From the NCBI GenBank assembly GCA_000981645.1, contig LAQC01000033.1:11032-61262 (forward strand): a DNA stretch of 50,231 bases, written 5' to 3'. Below are positions 18,301-26,641 of this stretch, piece after piece. This stretch comes from Cryomorphaceae bacterium ASP10-05a (GTDB lineage Bacteria > Bacteroidota > Bacteroidia > Flavobacteriales_D > Sanyastnellaceae). Both the position numbers and the translations under genes were made by a program. Below the pieces are notes generated by a model. That model was not told the DNA's origin. It searched no databases and saw only the letters and a program-made list of their open reading frames with translations. Every line of letters begins with the position of its first letter. Within the stretch, counting starts at the first letter, position 1.

Positions 18301-19688
18301 TCTTAGAATTCCAATGGGATATGGGGGATGGAACTGTTCTAGAAGAAGAAAATATTACTTACGACTATGATGACATAGGAATGTATACGGTTTCTCTTTC
18401 AATAGAAGACGTCATCTGTAATGTGTCAGACGAATCTTCCGTGCAGATTACTATTACTGATGAAGTAGCGGCCTTTATTACCAATGGTGATGAAGTAGGC
18501 TGTGCTCCTCTTTCAATTGACTTTAATAACAATAGTGTGGGTGCATCTTCATACTCCTGGGATTTTGGTGATGGAACACCAAGTAATATTGGAGAAAACA
18601 CTTCTCATATTTACGCTACTCCTGGCATCTACATAGTTACTCTCTCAGTAGAGGGAGATGGAGGCTGCACAGGAATCGATGAAGCTATGAGTTTGGTAGA
18701 AGTACTCCCTCCACCAGTTTTAGAGCCGAGTTTCGATAACATTCAATTGGGCGCATGCAATGAGCTTACAGTAGATCTCACCAACACAAGTATCGGTGAT
18801 ATCGATAATTACTCTTGGGATTTAGGAGACGGCAATGCCAGTGTAGCAGAAAATTTAATCCATGTTTATAACGGGGAAGGCACTTACACGATTACACTCA
18901 CTGTTAGCGAAAACTTTTGTGGCGTAGAAGAATCAATTTCTCAGACTGTAGCTATAGAAGACTATGAAGAATTTGAATTAGGCGAGAACATTCCCCTATG
19001 TTACTATTCTCCTGCAGTAGCTATTAATGCCGGATTAGGCGGTCAAAACGCTTCTTACTTCTGGTCTACAAATGAAGATACTCAGTCTATCTCTGTTACC
19101 GAAGCGGGCATCTATAGTGTTCAAGTAGAATTAAATGGATGTACATTCCAAGATGCTGTTCAGGTATCTATCGCTCCAGAAATAAGCATAGAAAAAACCG
19201 AAGTACTTTGTAAAGGAGCTGCTCACAGTATAGAAATTCCTTATTTAGGGGGTTCTAACCATTTCTGGATAACTACAGATGAGAGTGACATTTACACAAA
19301 TATTATAGGTGATGGACTCTATGAATTCACATTCACTGATGCTTATGGCTGTGAGCAAGCAGGAAGTATAGATGTCATTCTACAAGATAACGAACCTACC
19401 ATTTTCATCCCTAACGCATTTACTCCAAATGGTGATGGCCTAAATGATGTATTTAAGCCGGTGAATGCCAATTTAGATGAATACTCTTTTAAAGTTTACA
19501 ATAGATGGGGAAATGTAGTTTTCGAAACTGAAGATACTGATGATTATTGGCAGGGAGAACAACTGGAAGGAAATGGAAATGAAGGTTACTATGTTCCTGT
19601 TGGAGTTTACACCTACGAAATCAGATACAGTAGTAATTGTAATACAGAAGCAAAAGACTTTATAGGACAGATTAGCGTAGTAAGGTAA
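15327..19688 (+). CDS. Giant secreted SBBP/PKD surface protein with type B T9SS tail
   Basis: A 1453-residue surface protein with a signal peptide at residues 1-19. Next comes a conserved N-terminal domain (about 25-245, DUF7948-like) and an SBBP-repeat propeller region (about 250-700) with repeated LGGSSADYP, YLGGTGTD and YFGGTDND blocks. Six PKD domains follow (about 725-1235), each with a WDFG/WDMG/WDLG-DG core. The C terminus is a type B T9SS sorting domain of the gliding-motility type (FIPNAFTPNGDGLNDVFKP, KVYNRWGNVVFE, PVGVYTYEI). It is therefore exported through Sec, then T9SS. Such proteins act as adhesins or matrix components; the ligand is unknown. It is monocistronic, convergent with the MBL hydrolase gene. 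Confidence 0.93.
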   Translation: MKQLYSLLLMLIICVSAWSHDKRQALEFVENQNQWNENVLFRAGLPNGGSVYLEENGFTFSFLDAEEFSKLHDLQFATVEEQMAFSVPGHAWKLNLINALETSAEGDKKKSYHHNYFLGQNENRWSSDVGVFEMVDYTEIYTGIDLKVYSKKDNFKYDFIVYPGSNPDQIAFDYDGLQSYFIKDGNLILVTSLGEFTESKPFAYQLVNGQLREVACDYVKTGNTISYAFPDGYDERLKLVIDPELIASTLSGTTGFSSNYGHSAAFDLEGNIFTGCVASGSEYPVTTGAFDQSYGGGTWDIGISKLNPEGTDLLWATFLGGSSADYPHSLVTNNEGELYVYGSSASADFPVTGGAVQTAHADGGGGFTYDIVVSHLEQDGSALIGSTYLGGTGTDGQNANAANYGDNYRGEIIVDYDNNPIIVSGSQSPDFPVTAIAYQTTNAGGQDAVIVKLNPTLSTLLISTYFGGTDNDMGYGIRTSIDGSIFIAGSASDDMPTTPGAYQTNFIGEAAGFGTELDGFIAKFNGAGTALINSTYHGTDSKDQVFFMDLDFEESVFVFGQGGGDMPVTDDVYENPNSGQFITKFSNDLSEVLVGTVVGSGSGNTDFVPDAFLVDNCDNIYISAYSAFGALETTDDALFTTGGFYLAVYEEDLTDIIFGTFYTENHVDGGTSRFDKNGIVYQGVCSGGGFSTTADAWATNQEPGWDIGVFKINFDASGVNAALASNDISGCAPFEITFENFSVGDQFDWDFGNGTTSDEYEPSLTYDEPGVYDLTMIASDSLSCNLADTVAFQIVISTPQDFNPTFNYDFNCIDQIIETTNTTGLDFLEYIWDMGDGTIIESIDAIHQYDAPGDYTVSLQAIDNGCEDDEEVTVDITLLPFVEATISSDGLEGCESAEIVFENQSENADNISWDFGDGSSSAEETPTHTFNGPAEFEVILTALNPNTCNGSDSDTVLVTISANDVVESIFDLLQTDCENYTVEGVNNSLGNFLEFQWDMGDGTVLEEENITYDYDDIGMYTVSLSIEDVICNVSDESSVQITITDEVAAFITNGDEVGCAPLSIDFNNNSVGASSYSWDFGDGTPSNIGENTSHIYATPGIYIVTLSVEGDGGCTGIDEAMSLVEVLPPPVLEPSFDNIQLGACNELTVDLTNTSIGDIDNYSWDLGDGNASVAENLIHVYNGEGTYTITLTVSENFCGVEESISQTVAIEDYEEFELGENIPLCYYSPAVAINAGLGGQNASYFWSTNEDTQSISVTEAGIYSVQVELNGCTFQDAVQVSIAPEISIEKTEVLCKGAAHSIEIPYLGGSNHFWITTDESDIYTNIIGDGLYEFTFTDAYGCEQAGSIDVILQDNEPTIFIPNAFTPNGDGLNDVFKPVNANLDEYSFKVYNRWGNVVFETEDTDDYWQGEQLEGNGNEGYYVPVGVYTYEIRYSSNCNTEAKDFIGQISVVR

Positions 19689-19704
19689 TTTTACATTTTC
19701 TTTT

Positions 19705-20550
19705 TTAAATCTCAGACAGTTTAAACGTCTGGTCTAATCTCACGCCTTTTTCAGTGTGCTTTACTGTACAGCATTCGGTCATACTATCGTGCTCCAAATA
19801 AAGAATGATTTCTTCATCTGCCGCTTTAGTTAAAAACAGCTCTTTTTCATCTAATGTTAAAAGTGGGCGTGTATCATAACCCATAACATAAGGGAGAGGA
19901 ATGTGGCCTGTACTTGGAAGTAAATCTGCCATAAAAGCTATCTTCTTATCTTTGTAAGTGATTAAAGGAATCATCTGTGCTTCCGTATGGCCATCTGCAA
20001 AAAAGAGGTCTATGTCCTCAAACGGACTATTAGAAAATCTGCCTGTTTTTTCTATCATTTCTAACTGACCACTTTCTTTTATAGGTAAAATATTTTCACT
20101 TAAAAAAGAAGCTTTTTCTCGTTTATTAGGCTCTGTAGCCCATTTCCAATGTAAATCATTACTCCAGAAACGTGCATTTTTAAAGGCAGGGACAAACTTC
20201 TCCCCTTCTAATCGTATAGCGCCTCCACAGTGATCAAAATGGAGGTGAGTGAGGAATACATCTGTAATATCATCTCTATGAAACCCACGCGCTTTTAAGC
20301 CTTTGTCTAAAGAATCATCTCCGTGTAAAAAATAGTAGCCGTAAAATTTTTCCGATTGCTTATCTCCCATTCCACAGTCTATAAGAATAAGCCTGTTTCC
20401 GTCTTCTATAAGCAGTGAACGCATTGCCCATGGACACATGTTATTCGCGTCTGTAGGATTCGTTCTACTCCAAATAGATTTAGGCACTACTCCGAACATG
20501 GCTCCTCCATCTAACATGAAGTTTCCGTTGTTTATCGCATAAAGATTCAT
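19705..20550 (-). CDS. MBL-fold metallo-hydrolase
   Basis: A 281-residue metallo-beta-lactamase superfamily protein. The metal site THLHFDHCGG (HxHxDH) lies near residue 101. ADGHTEAQMIPLI provides the next His ligand and FMADLLPSTGHIP the Asp ligand. The length and layout match the AHL-lactonase-like/quorum-quenching branch in which many uncharacterised hydrolases fall. No signal peptide is visible, so it is probably cytoplasmic. The substrate cannot be called. It stands alone between convergent and same-strand neighbours. Confidence 0.85.
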   Translation of the reverse strand: MNLYAINNGNFMLDGGAMFGVVPKSIWSRTNPTDANNMCPWAMRSLLIEDGNRLILIDCGMGDKQSEKFYGYYFLHGDDSLDKGLKARGFHRDDITDVFLTHLHFDHCGGAIRLEGEKFVPAFKNARFWSNDLHWKWATEPNKREKASFLSENILPIKESGQLEMIEKTGRFSNSPFEDIDLFFADGHTEAQMIPLITYKDKKIAFMADLLPSTGHIPLPYVMGYDTRPLLTLDEKELFLTKAADEEIILYLEHDSMTECCTVKHTEKGVRLDQTFKLSEI

Positions 20551-20631
20551 GATGCTAATTTATGAATCATCTATAACGCGTTTACATAACTATGGTAAAT
20601 TCAAGAAAACAATTCCAGAGGTCTTTATAGC

Positions 20632-23181
20632 TTAGAAAGGATAACCTATTCCCAAATTAATATTAGGAAAGTACCTGTAAGAATCCTGTTCTGTCAGTCC
20701 TTTGCTACGCAGGTTCTCCAGATAATCATCATAGTTGTTTTTAGACTCCCAAAACCATTTCTCTCCTCTATCTAAGGAGGGGTCTTTTAGCTTAAATCCT
20801 AAATCTAGACGGATGAGGAAAAAATCAAAATCAAAACGAAAACCTATTCCTCCGCCTACTGCGATGTCTGATATGAAATTTGACTTAAACTCGGACCCTT
20901 CTCTATTATCCTCATCATCCACTATCCACACATTTCCGGCATCGATAAAAAAGGCACCCTCTAGAATATTAGTTAAGTCAAAACGATACTCAGAACTGAG
21001 CGTTAAGCGTACTTCTCCCAAATTATTATACGATACTAGAGACGTGGTGTCTTGATAAGAACCAGGCCCAAGAGAACGGGCTTGCCAAGCTCTAATACCA
21101 TTAGCTCCACCAGCGAAAAAGTTTTTCTCAAAAGGCAACACCGAGCTATTAGCGTATGGAAGAGCATACCCAAAATCGATTCTATTGGCTAAACTCTGAT
21201 TTCTAGAGAAATTAGTAAAGAACCTAAAATCATTTTCGAATTTTAGGTATTGGGCGAATCGAATTCCTTCTATGGTATAACTGCCATTCTCATCTACTTC
21301 CTTCTTCCCGAAGAGCTCGTTACCTAGTCTAAAATTCAACCCTACAGACTCCATCCCGAATCGGTTATAAGTGTACCGCTTTTGGTATCCAGAAGTTTGA
21401 TTACTAAACTCCCAGTTTCCATTAAAAAATGAAGGAATCAAATGATCCTGATAAGAGTTAATAAGAAACAAATCATTAATTTCACTCAACCTAGCCTCGA
21501 AGGTATCTGACTTTGTAATAGTAATAACGCTGAAATTAAAAGGGGAGATGTAAATCTTATTTCGACTAGACTCTCTGAATTTCCACCCGAAGTTTATTTC
21601 TGCCAATGAACGTTCAAAATCAGGCCTGATTTGATAATTAAACACTCCGGAAATTTCGGTTTGAGGCGAACTGAATCGTTGACTAAGCTTTGGTAAAAAA
21701 ACTAATTTATGAAGGCTCAGTGTGAGTTCCGGACCTATAATTAACGAATTTAACCGGAGATTATCATTTAGATCCTGGCCAGCTTCTTCTTCGGTCGCTA
21801 CACCCGAGACAGGTCGTACGGCCTCTGCTCCTACTAAAAATTTAACATTAAAGCTTTCTGCTCCAGAAAATAAATTATTATGTCGGTAACTAGAATTCAA
21901 ATTAGCTCCCCAAATTCCATCTCTGTGTGTGCCGGTAATCTCGAAATTGGTCGATTGGTTTTTTCCAGACTTTAGGTAAATATGGCATTTCAGTTTATAA
22001 ACATCGCCTACAAGCTCTTCTTCTTCAAACTGAATATTAATATAATTAAACACCTCTAAATTTCTGAGCTTTTTATAAGTGTTCGACACATTTTTTAACT
22101 GGTAAACATCATTCTCTTCGATCAGTATATTATTCTCTAATAGGTCTGGATAAAACCCTAAAGTATCAATATACTCAAATGTGAATTTGCCATTTAAAAT
22201 CCTCCCTGTGGGTTCATATACTTTAGTCAATGGGTCATAATCCAAATGAAACTCTATTCTACCTACGATATATTTTTTATGAGGAACATCTACCAGTGAA
22301 TCTGGAGAAAAACTCGACTCCCTTTTTTTATTAGTTATGAGTACATTGAGATGTACTTCTAGGGGATTACCGAGCGTATCTACCTCGAATCTAATGTATT
22401 CCTTGCTAAACTTATAATACCCTTGATTATTTAAAAAACTCGTGATAGATTCTCTGCTTTCATCTAACTTTTCTACACTAAATCTATCTCCTTTCTTTAA
22501 GGTTACTAATTTCTCAAACAGACCTTTTAGCTGCACTAAACCAGAATCTGGAATATCCCACGTTATTTCCTCTATTTTATGGGCTTGGCCTGTCTCTATT
22601 TTATACCTAGAAATAGTCTTTCTCTTACTTCTCTGCCTTAATTCATGCGCTACTTTAGCAGAAAAGTATCCGTTTTTCCTTAGATAAATTTCTAATTGCT
22701 TGCTACTCGTATTTGTTCTAAGAGAATCATAAACCACAGGCTTTTCTCCGATATTCTGAATTAACCTGTCTCTCCAAGTTTCACTGGTCTCATTGACCGG
22801 GTCTTTTCCTTTAGCTATTTTTCGGTTATTTTTCCTATCCAACCTCTGCTGCTTATTTTCTCGTTTTTGAACTAGTTTTTTCTCGTCATACTTTCCGTAC
22901 AACCATGCGTTGAATCTAAAAAAGAAAAATAATTTGGTGTTAGGCTTTTGTTTGATAATCGACTGCAGGTTACTTTCATGTAAACTTTTACTTCCCAAAA
23001 GCTCTATCTCATTCTTTACTAGAAGCTGGTCTCCATCGTCTAAATGCTTCACCACTCTACAGCTACTCCATGCGGAGACTAGTAAAACAATTAACAGTAG
23101 TCTAGTGATGGAACTTATATGAAAGAAATTTTTAGACAAATAAAATTGAGTACGTTTATATCGAATTTTTTTACGAATCAA
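20632..23181 (-). CDS. tamL: TamL-type BamA/TamA family outer-membrane lipoprotein
   Basis: An 849-residue Omp85-superfamily protein. A hydrophobic leader ends at SAWSSC, a lipobox-like site (Cys about residue 41) typical of TamL, the Bacteroidota lipoprotein version of TamA. POTRA-like repeats follow (about 150-420). The C-terminal half is a beta-barrel with the FFAGGANGIRAWQARSLGPGSY segment (substrate-gate/VRGF-like loop region) and a final LGIGYPF strand. It presumably acts with TamB in envelope assembly or lipid transport. The start is uncertain: no ATG lies before the signal, a TTG at 23181 is used here, and another TTG at 23139 would begin LSKNFF. It is head-to-head with the methyltransferase gene, only 10 bp apart. 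Confidence 0.85.
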   Translation of the reverse strand: MIRKKIRYKRTQFYLSKNFFHISSITRLLLIVLLVSAWSSCRVVKHLDDGDQLLVKNEIELLGSKSLHESNLQSIIKQKPNTKLFFFFRFNAWLYGKYDEKKLVQKRENKQQRLDRKNNRKIAKGKDPVNETSETWRDRLIQNIGEKPVVYDSLRTNTSSKQLEIYLRKNGYFSAKVAHELRQRSKRKTISRYKIETGQAHKIEEITWDIPDSGLVQLKGLFEKLVTLKKGDRFSVEKLDESRESITSFLNNQGYYKFSKEYIRFEVDTLGNPLEVHLNVLITNKKRESSFSPDSLVDVPHKKYIVGRIEFHLDYDPLTKVYEPTGRILNGKFTFEYIDTLGFYPDLLENNILIEENDVYQLKNVSNTYKKLRNLEVFNYINIQFEEEELVGDVYKLKCHIYLKSGKNQSTNFEITGTHRDGIWGANLNSSYRHNNLFSGAESFNVKFLVGAEAVRPVSGVATEEEAGQDLNDNLRLNSLIIGPELTLSLHKLVFLPKLSQRFSSPQTEISGVFNYQIRPDFERSLAEINFGWKFRESSRNKIYISPFNFSVITITKSDTFEARLSEINDLFLINSYQDHLIPSFFNGNWEFSNQTSGYQKRYTYNRFGMESVGLNFRLGNELFGKKEVDENGSYTIEGIRFAQYLKFENDFRFFTNFSRNQSLANRIDFGYALPYANSSVLPFEKNFFAGGANGIRAWQARSLGPGSYQDTTSLVSYNNLGEVRLTLSSEYRFDLTNILEGAFFIDAGNVWIVDDEDNREGSEFKSNFISDIAVGGGIGFRFDFDFFLIRLDLGFKLKDPSLDRGEKWFWESKNNYDDYLENLRSKGLTEQDSYRYFPNINLGIGYPF

Positions 23182-23191
23182 AGAAAATCAA

Positions 23192-23923
23192 ATGTTCACA
23201 AAGAACCGCAAGAAACTTATAAAATCACTACATCAAAAAAAGTACCGAGATGCTCACGGACTATTTATAGTGGAAGGTGAAAAGATGACTCGGGAGCTTA
23301 TAAGCCTGAATAGCGATGATCTAGGAGCTAAAATTACTGACTTATACTGTATCTCCTCTCTCCAAGAATCTTTTCCTGAGGCTGAAATTATTTCTTCAGA
23401 GGACATGTCTTCTATTACTGCATTTAAAACTTCCCCTGGAATTTTAGCTGTAGCTGAGCAGCCGGCTCTTCCCGAGTTAGATTTAGACCGTATAAACTCC
23501 ATTCTAATTCTAGATGACATTAAAGACCCTGGGAATCTAGGCACAATAATTAGAAGCGCTGAGTGGTTTGGTATAGAGGTGATCCTATTAAGCCCGCAAA
23601 CGGTAGAATTATACAATCCTAAAACAGTTCAATCTACTATGGGCTCTTTATTTAGGGCTACTATTTATAGAGGCGAATTAGAAAAAATGTATTTAACGCT
23701 CACCCAAAATAAATTCACCCTCTACGCTGCAGACATGAATGGTGATGATATAAAGCTGGAGAAATGGGCAGACAAAAAGGCGCTAGTAATCGGAAGTGAG
23801 GCGCATGGGATTTCAGCAGTTTCTAAAATGAATGCTCATAAAACAATAAGTATTCAAGGAGTGGGAAATGCGGAAAGTTTAAATGCAGGAGTAGCTGCGA
23901 GTATCATTATAAGTCATTGGTAA
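23192..23923 (+). CDS. TrmH/SpoU family RNA 2'-O-methyltransferase
   Basis: A 243-residue SPOUT methyltransferase. The N-terminal substrate-recognition part has the family start KNRKKLIKSLHQKKYR and LFIVEGEK. The knot-forming catalytic domain has motif 1 ILDDIKDPGNLGTIIRSAEWFG, motif 2 VIGSEAHGIS, and motif 3 IQGVGNAESLNAGVAASI. It methylates ribose in rRNA or tRNA using SAM, but the target nucleotide is not deducible (RlmB-like). It is followed without a gap by a TonB-domain gene, so the two are probably translationally coupled. Confidence 0.9.
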   Translation: MFTKNRKKLIKSLHQKKYRDAHGLFIVEGEKMTRELISLNSDDLGAKITDLYCISSLQESFPEAEIISSEDMSSITAFKTSPGILAVAEQPALPELDLDRINSILILDDIKDPGNLGTIIRSAEWFGIEVILLSPQTVELYNPKTVQSTMGSLFRATIYRGELEKMYLTLTQNKFTLYAADMNGDDIKLEKWADKKALVIGSEAHGISAVSKMNAHKTISIQGVGNAESLNAGVAASIIISHW

Positions 23924-24367
23924 ATGAAAAAACTGAAGTTGAAAACACTCTTTATCTTGAGCATCTTTATAAGCGTTGCAACGCTAGTAAGCGCCCAACA
24001 ACAGGATCCTAAATTCGGGACTATTAAAGTGCGTAAATACGGTGAACAAAAATTCTTCTTAGAAATAGACCAAGTCCCTAGATACGTAGATGGCCCGAAT
24101 GCTCTGCTAGATGACATCCAGCGAGGAATCGTTTATCCCGAAAGTGCAATTTCACAGAATCTAGACGGTACGGTTATGGTAGCTGTCATTATAGACAAAT
24201 TCGGAAATGTCATTAACACCTCTATTCATTCCAGTCCTCATAAATCATTAAACACCGCTGCGCTGGCTGCTGCTAAGCTGCTTAAAAAATTCGAACCGCA
24301 CTTAGAAAAAGGCCAAGTGGTTCCGGCCAAGTTCATTCTTCCGGTAAGATTTATTTTACCACTGTAA
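23924..24367 (+). CDS. Stand-alone secreted TonB C-terminal domain protein
   Basis: A 147-residue protein with a classical signal peptide (1-24, ending VSAQ) and a TonB C-terminal-like domain over the last 90 residues (IVYPESAISQNLDGTVMVAVIIDKFG, then VIPAKFILPVRF-type end strands). It lacks the Pro-rich spacer and N-terminal anchor helix of true TonB, so it may be a periplasmic modulator rather than the energy transducer itself. The ATG directly abuts the methyltransferase stop (TAAATG). The 12-nt palindrome GCGTTGCAACGC lies within its signal-peptide codons. Confidence 0.82.
   Translation: MKKLKLKTLFILSIFISVATLVSAQQQDPKFGTIKVRKYGEQKFFLEIDQVPRYVDGPNALLDDIQRGIVYPESAISQNLDGTVMVAVIIDKFGNVINTSIHSSPHKSLNTAALAAAKLLKKFEPHLEKGQVVPAKFILPVRFILPL
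23973..23984. repeat. Palindrome GCGTTGCAACGC (copy 2)
   Basis: A perfect 12-nt palindrome, extended to 14 nt by the flanking A and T, inside the signal-peptide region of the TonB-domain gene. It is one of three perfect copies in the window. Confidence 0.6.
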
Positions 24368-24401
24368 CCTTTTTTAATTTTCACGTTTACCGTATAGCAG
24401 A

Positions 24402-24965
24402 ATGAAAATTCCCATAGAAGAAATGCATTCAAACCAAGCCGAAGACGCTGAATTAGTGGCTAAAGCTAAAAAGGACATGAAGTATTTCGAGGTGCTTTAT
24501 AGGAAATATTATTCTCAAATATTCAAATTTGTGCGCAAGCGTGTGGCTAACACAGATTTGGTAAACGACATTACATCTCAGGTTTTCCTAAAAGCCATGC
24601 TCAATATAGAAAAGTATAAGCATCAGGGATTTCCTTTTAGTTCATGGCTATACAGAATAGCCTTAAGTGAACTAGGTGATATGTTTAGAGCAGATACAGC
24701 TGAACGAGCGCTAAAAGTAGAATGGTCTAATAGCGCAGATTTACTGAATGACTTAGATGAGTCGGATTCTAAAACCGATATAAATCAATTGGCATCTGCA
24801 CTAAATATACTGAGCGAAGACAACTTGTCGATGATAGAAATGAGGTATTTCGAAAAAGTGAAATTAAAAGAAATAGCGGTCATTATGGACCTCAGTGAGA
24901 GTAATGCTAAGGTAAAAATGCACAGAACACTAAATAAGTTGCGGAAGCACTTGAAAGAAAAATGA
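24402..24965 (+). CDS. ECF-type RNA polymerase sigma factor
   Basis: A 187-residue sigma-70 family member with only regions 2 and 4. Region 2 is at about 30-100 (YRKYYSQIFKFVRKRV, then HQGFPFSSWLYRIALSEL). Region 4 is at about 125-185 (LSEDNLSMIEMRYFEKVKLKEIA, with helix-turn-helix IMDLSESNAKVKMHRTLNKL). Its stop overlaps the ATG of the next gene (ATGA), the arrangement expected of a sigma/anti-sigma pair. A weak -7-like TAATTTTC precedes it, which may be self-recognised or housekeeping. Confidence 0.92.
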   Translation: MKIPIEEMHSNQAEDAELVAKAKKDMKYFEVLYRKYYSQIFKFVRKRVANTDLVNDITSQVFLKAMLNIEKYKHQGFPFSSWLYRIALSELGDMFRADTAERALKVEWSNSADLLNDLDESDSKTDINQLASALNILSEDNLSMIEMRYFEKVKLKEIAVIMDLSESNAKVKMHRTLNKLRKHLKEK

Positions 24966-26617
24966 AACGGAAAGTAATTATTAACCAAGACACTTCTAAT
25001 GTAACTGAAAACCCCAGGGAGTTCAGTCAACTATTGAAGGATTTTAATAGTTTAAAGTATTCTGTGCCTGCAAACGGCAACACTGCTGTTCGGTCACTTA
25101 AACTCATTACAGGGCTGGCTGCGGCACTAGTCATAGGTTTCATTATTTATCATCACAACTCTGCTCCCACTCTTACAGAAGAAAACGCCACTCCTAATCA
25201 CTCAGAAGAACTAGTAACAGAAAGTAATATTGAGCTCCCTTTCTGGGAAGCGAAAGTGAATAACGGAGAAGAAACCACCTTGATTTCTCCATCTGGTGTA
25301 GTCATAGAAGTGCCTGAAGGAGCTTTCTCCCTGAAAGGCAATCAAAGCACACTAAAGGACAGCATTACCTTAAAACTCACACAGTATGATGATGCGCTGA
25401 GTATTTTGGTCAGTCAGATTCCTATGAGTTATGACTCTGCCGGAATGAAACTTCACTTTCAGTCTGACGGCATGTTTAGTTTAACCGCTTATGACCAGAA
25501 TAATAATGAAGTTCAACTAAAAAAAGACCTAAAAGTTCATTACCCGCAAACTACCGGAAGAACTAATTCCAATACGTATTTCTTGGATAACAATGTGTGG
25601 TCATACTCAGAGCACTCGCCATTGACCTCTTATGCCAAAGTATGTGAGAACACCGTGTATAAATTCCAAACCGAAGAGAATGCTCCCGAAGCTAAGCCTA
25701 TAGTAAACACGCTAAAAAAGACTATCGCTGATTTAGAAGGTAGATATGAGGACTTGGAATCTGCTAAACCGCTGGAGCCAAGAAAACAAAACCTAACTAA
25801 TTATAGATTTCTACTCGATGTAAGCCCTACAGAGTTTCCTGAGTTAATGAGTTTCGAAGATGTGATTTTCGAAGTGAAAGATTCCCGGTTCTCCTGGAGT
25901 ATTTATGAGGAAACATGGAATGATATAAGCGTAAGTAAAAAACACAAAGGAGGAAGGTATTTGGTGACACTTAAAAACACTAAAAGAGTTGAAATTTTCG
26001 ATGTTTATCCTGTACTGGGAGAGAAAGATTTCCTGGATGCGTTTAGCGACTACTCAACTGAAATGCAGCGCATAGAAGAAGAGAAAAAAGACATCTCTAA
26101 GAGAATTAAAACCAACAAGAAAAGAGAAAAGGATTTTTTAGCCAAACTTAAACGAGATGAAGAACATCTAGAAAAAGTTGTTTCTAGAAAAAGAATAGTG
26201 AACCAATTAACAGCCAATTTATCTGCAGACACACCTTACAGATCTGTTAATCTAGGAGAATTAGGGGTTGTCAATTTCGATATGGCTATCCCTCTGCCAG
26301 CCAAGGGAATTAAAGTTCCAGCAGCATTTTTCATAGCAGGAGATTCTAATTCTGTGCTTGAAGTAGACCTCATAAATCTAGAAGACAATATTTATTACAA
26401 TTACGCTCAGCCTGAGTTTGAGGAATTCAGATACATGCGTGGCCGGAAACACCTCCTAGTATCTATACTGCCCGATGGAAGAATAGCTGCTTACCGCGGT
26501 GACTTAAGCGCTGATAAAATTAAGAGAGGTGAACCCTTTAAGTTCGGGTTGGAAATTTCAGATGCTACAAATCTTGATGACCTAAGAGATTTCTTAGGCT
26601 TAACAGAGTCTATCTAA
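24962..26617 (+). CDS. One-pass membrane protein, candidate anti-sigma factor with ZU5-like domain
   Basis: I do not recognise this 551-residue protein as a named family. A short N-terminal cytoplasmic tail (1-45) precedes one transmembrane helix (46-64). The extracytoplasmic part begins with a beta-rich segment (about 85-200, with SPSGVVIEVPEGAFSLKG) resembling ZU5-like domains. An FRLLD-type beta region follows, then a charged coiled coil at about 365-410 (EEEKKDISKRIKTNKKREKD), then a C-terminal beta region. Translational overlap with the sigma gene and the topology argue for a sigma-sequestering sensor. No classical zinc anti-sigma motif (HxxxCxxC) or FecR domain is visible, so this function is inferred from context. 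Confidence 0.7.
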   Translation: MKRKVIINQDTSNVTENPREFSQLLKDFNSLKYSVPANGNTAVRSLKLITGLAAALVIGFIIYHHNSAPTLTEENATPNHSEELVTESNIELPFWEAKVNNGEETTLISPSGVVIEVPEGAFSLKGNQSTLKDSITLKLTQYDDALSILVSQIPMSYDSAGMKLHFQSDGMFSLTAYDQNNNEVQLKKDLKVHYPQTTGRTNSNTYFLDNNVWSYSEHSPLTSYAKVCENTVYKFQTEENAPEAKPIVNTLKKTIADLEGRYEDLESAKPLEPRKQNLTNYRFLLDVSPTEFPELMSFEDVIFEVKDSRFSWSIYEETWNDISVSKKHKGGRYLVTLKNTKRVEIFDVYPVLGEKDFLDAFSDYSTEMQRIEEEKKDISKRIKTNKKREKDFLAKLKRDEEHLEKVVSRKRIVNQLTANLSADTPYRSVNLGELGVVNFDMAIPLPAKGIKVPAAFFIAGDSNSVLEVDLINLEDNIYYNYAQPEFEEFRYMRGRKHLLVSILPDGRIAAYRGDLSADKIKRGEPFKFGLEISDATNLDDLRDFLGLTESI

Positions 26618-26641
26618 AATGAATTCTTAGCTTCGTGCCGT

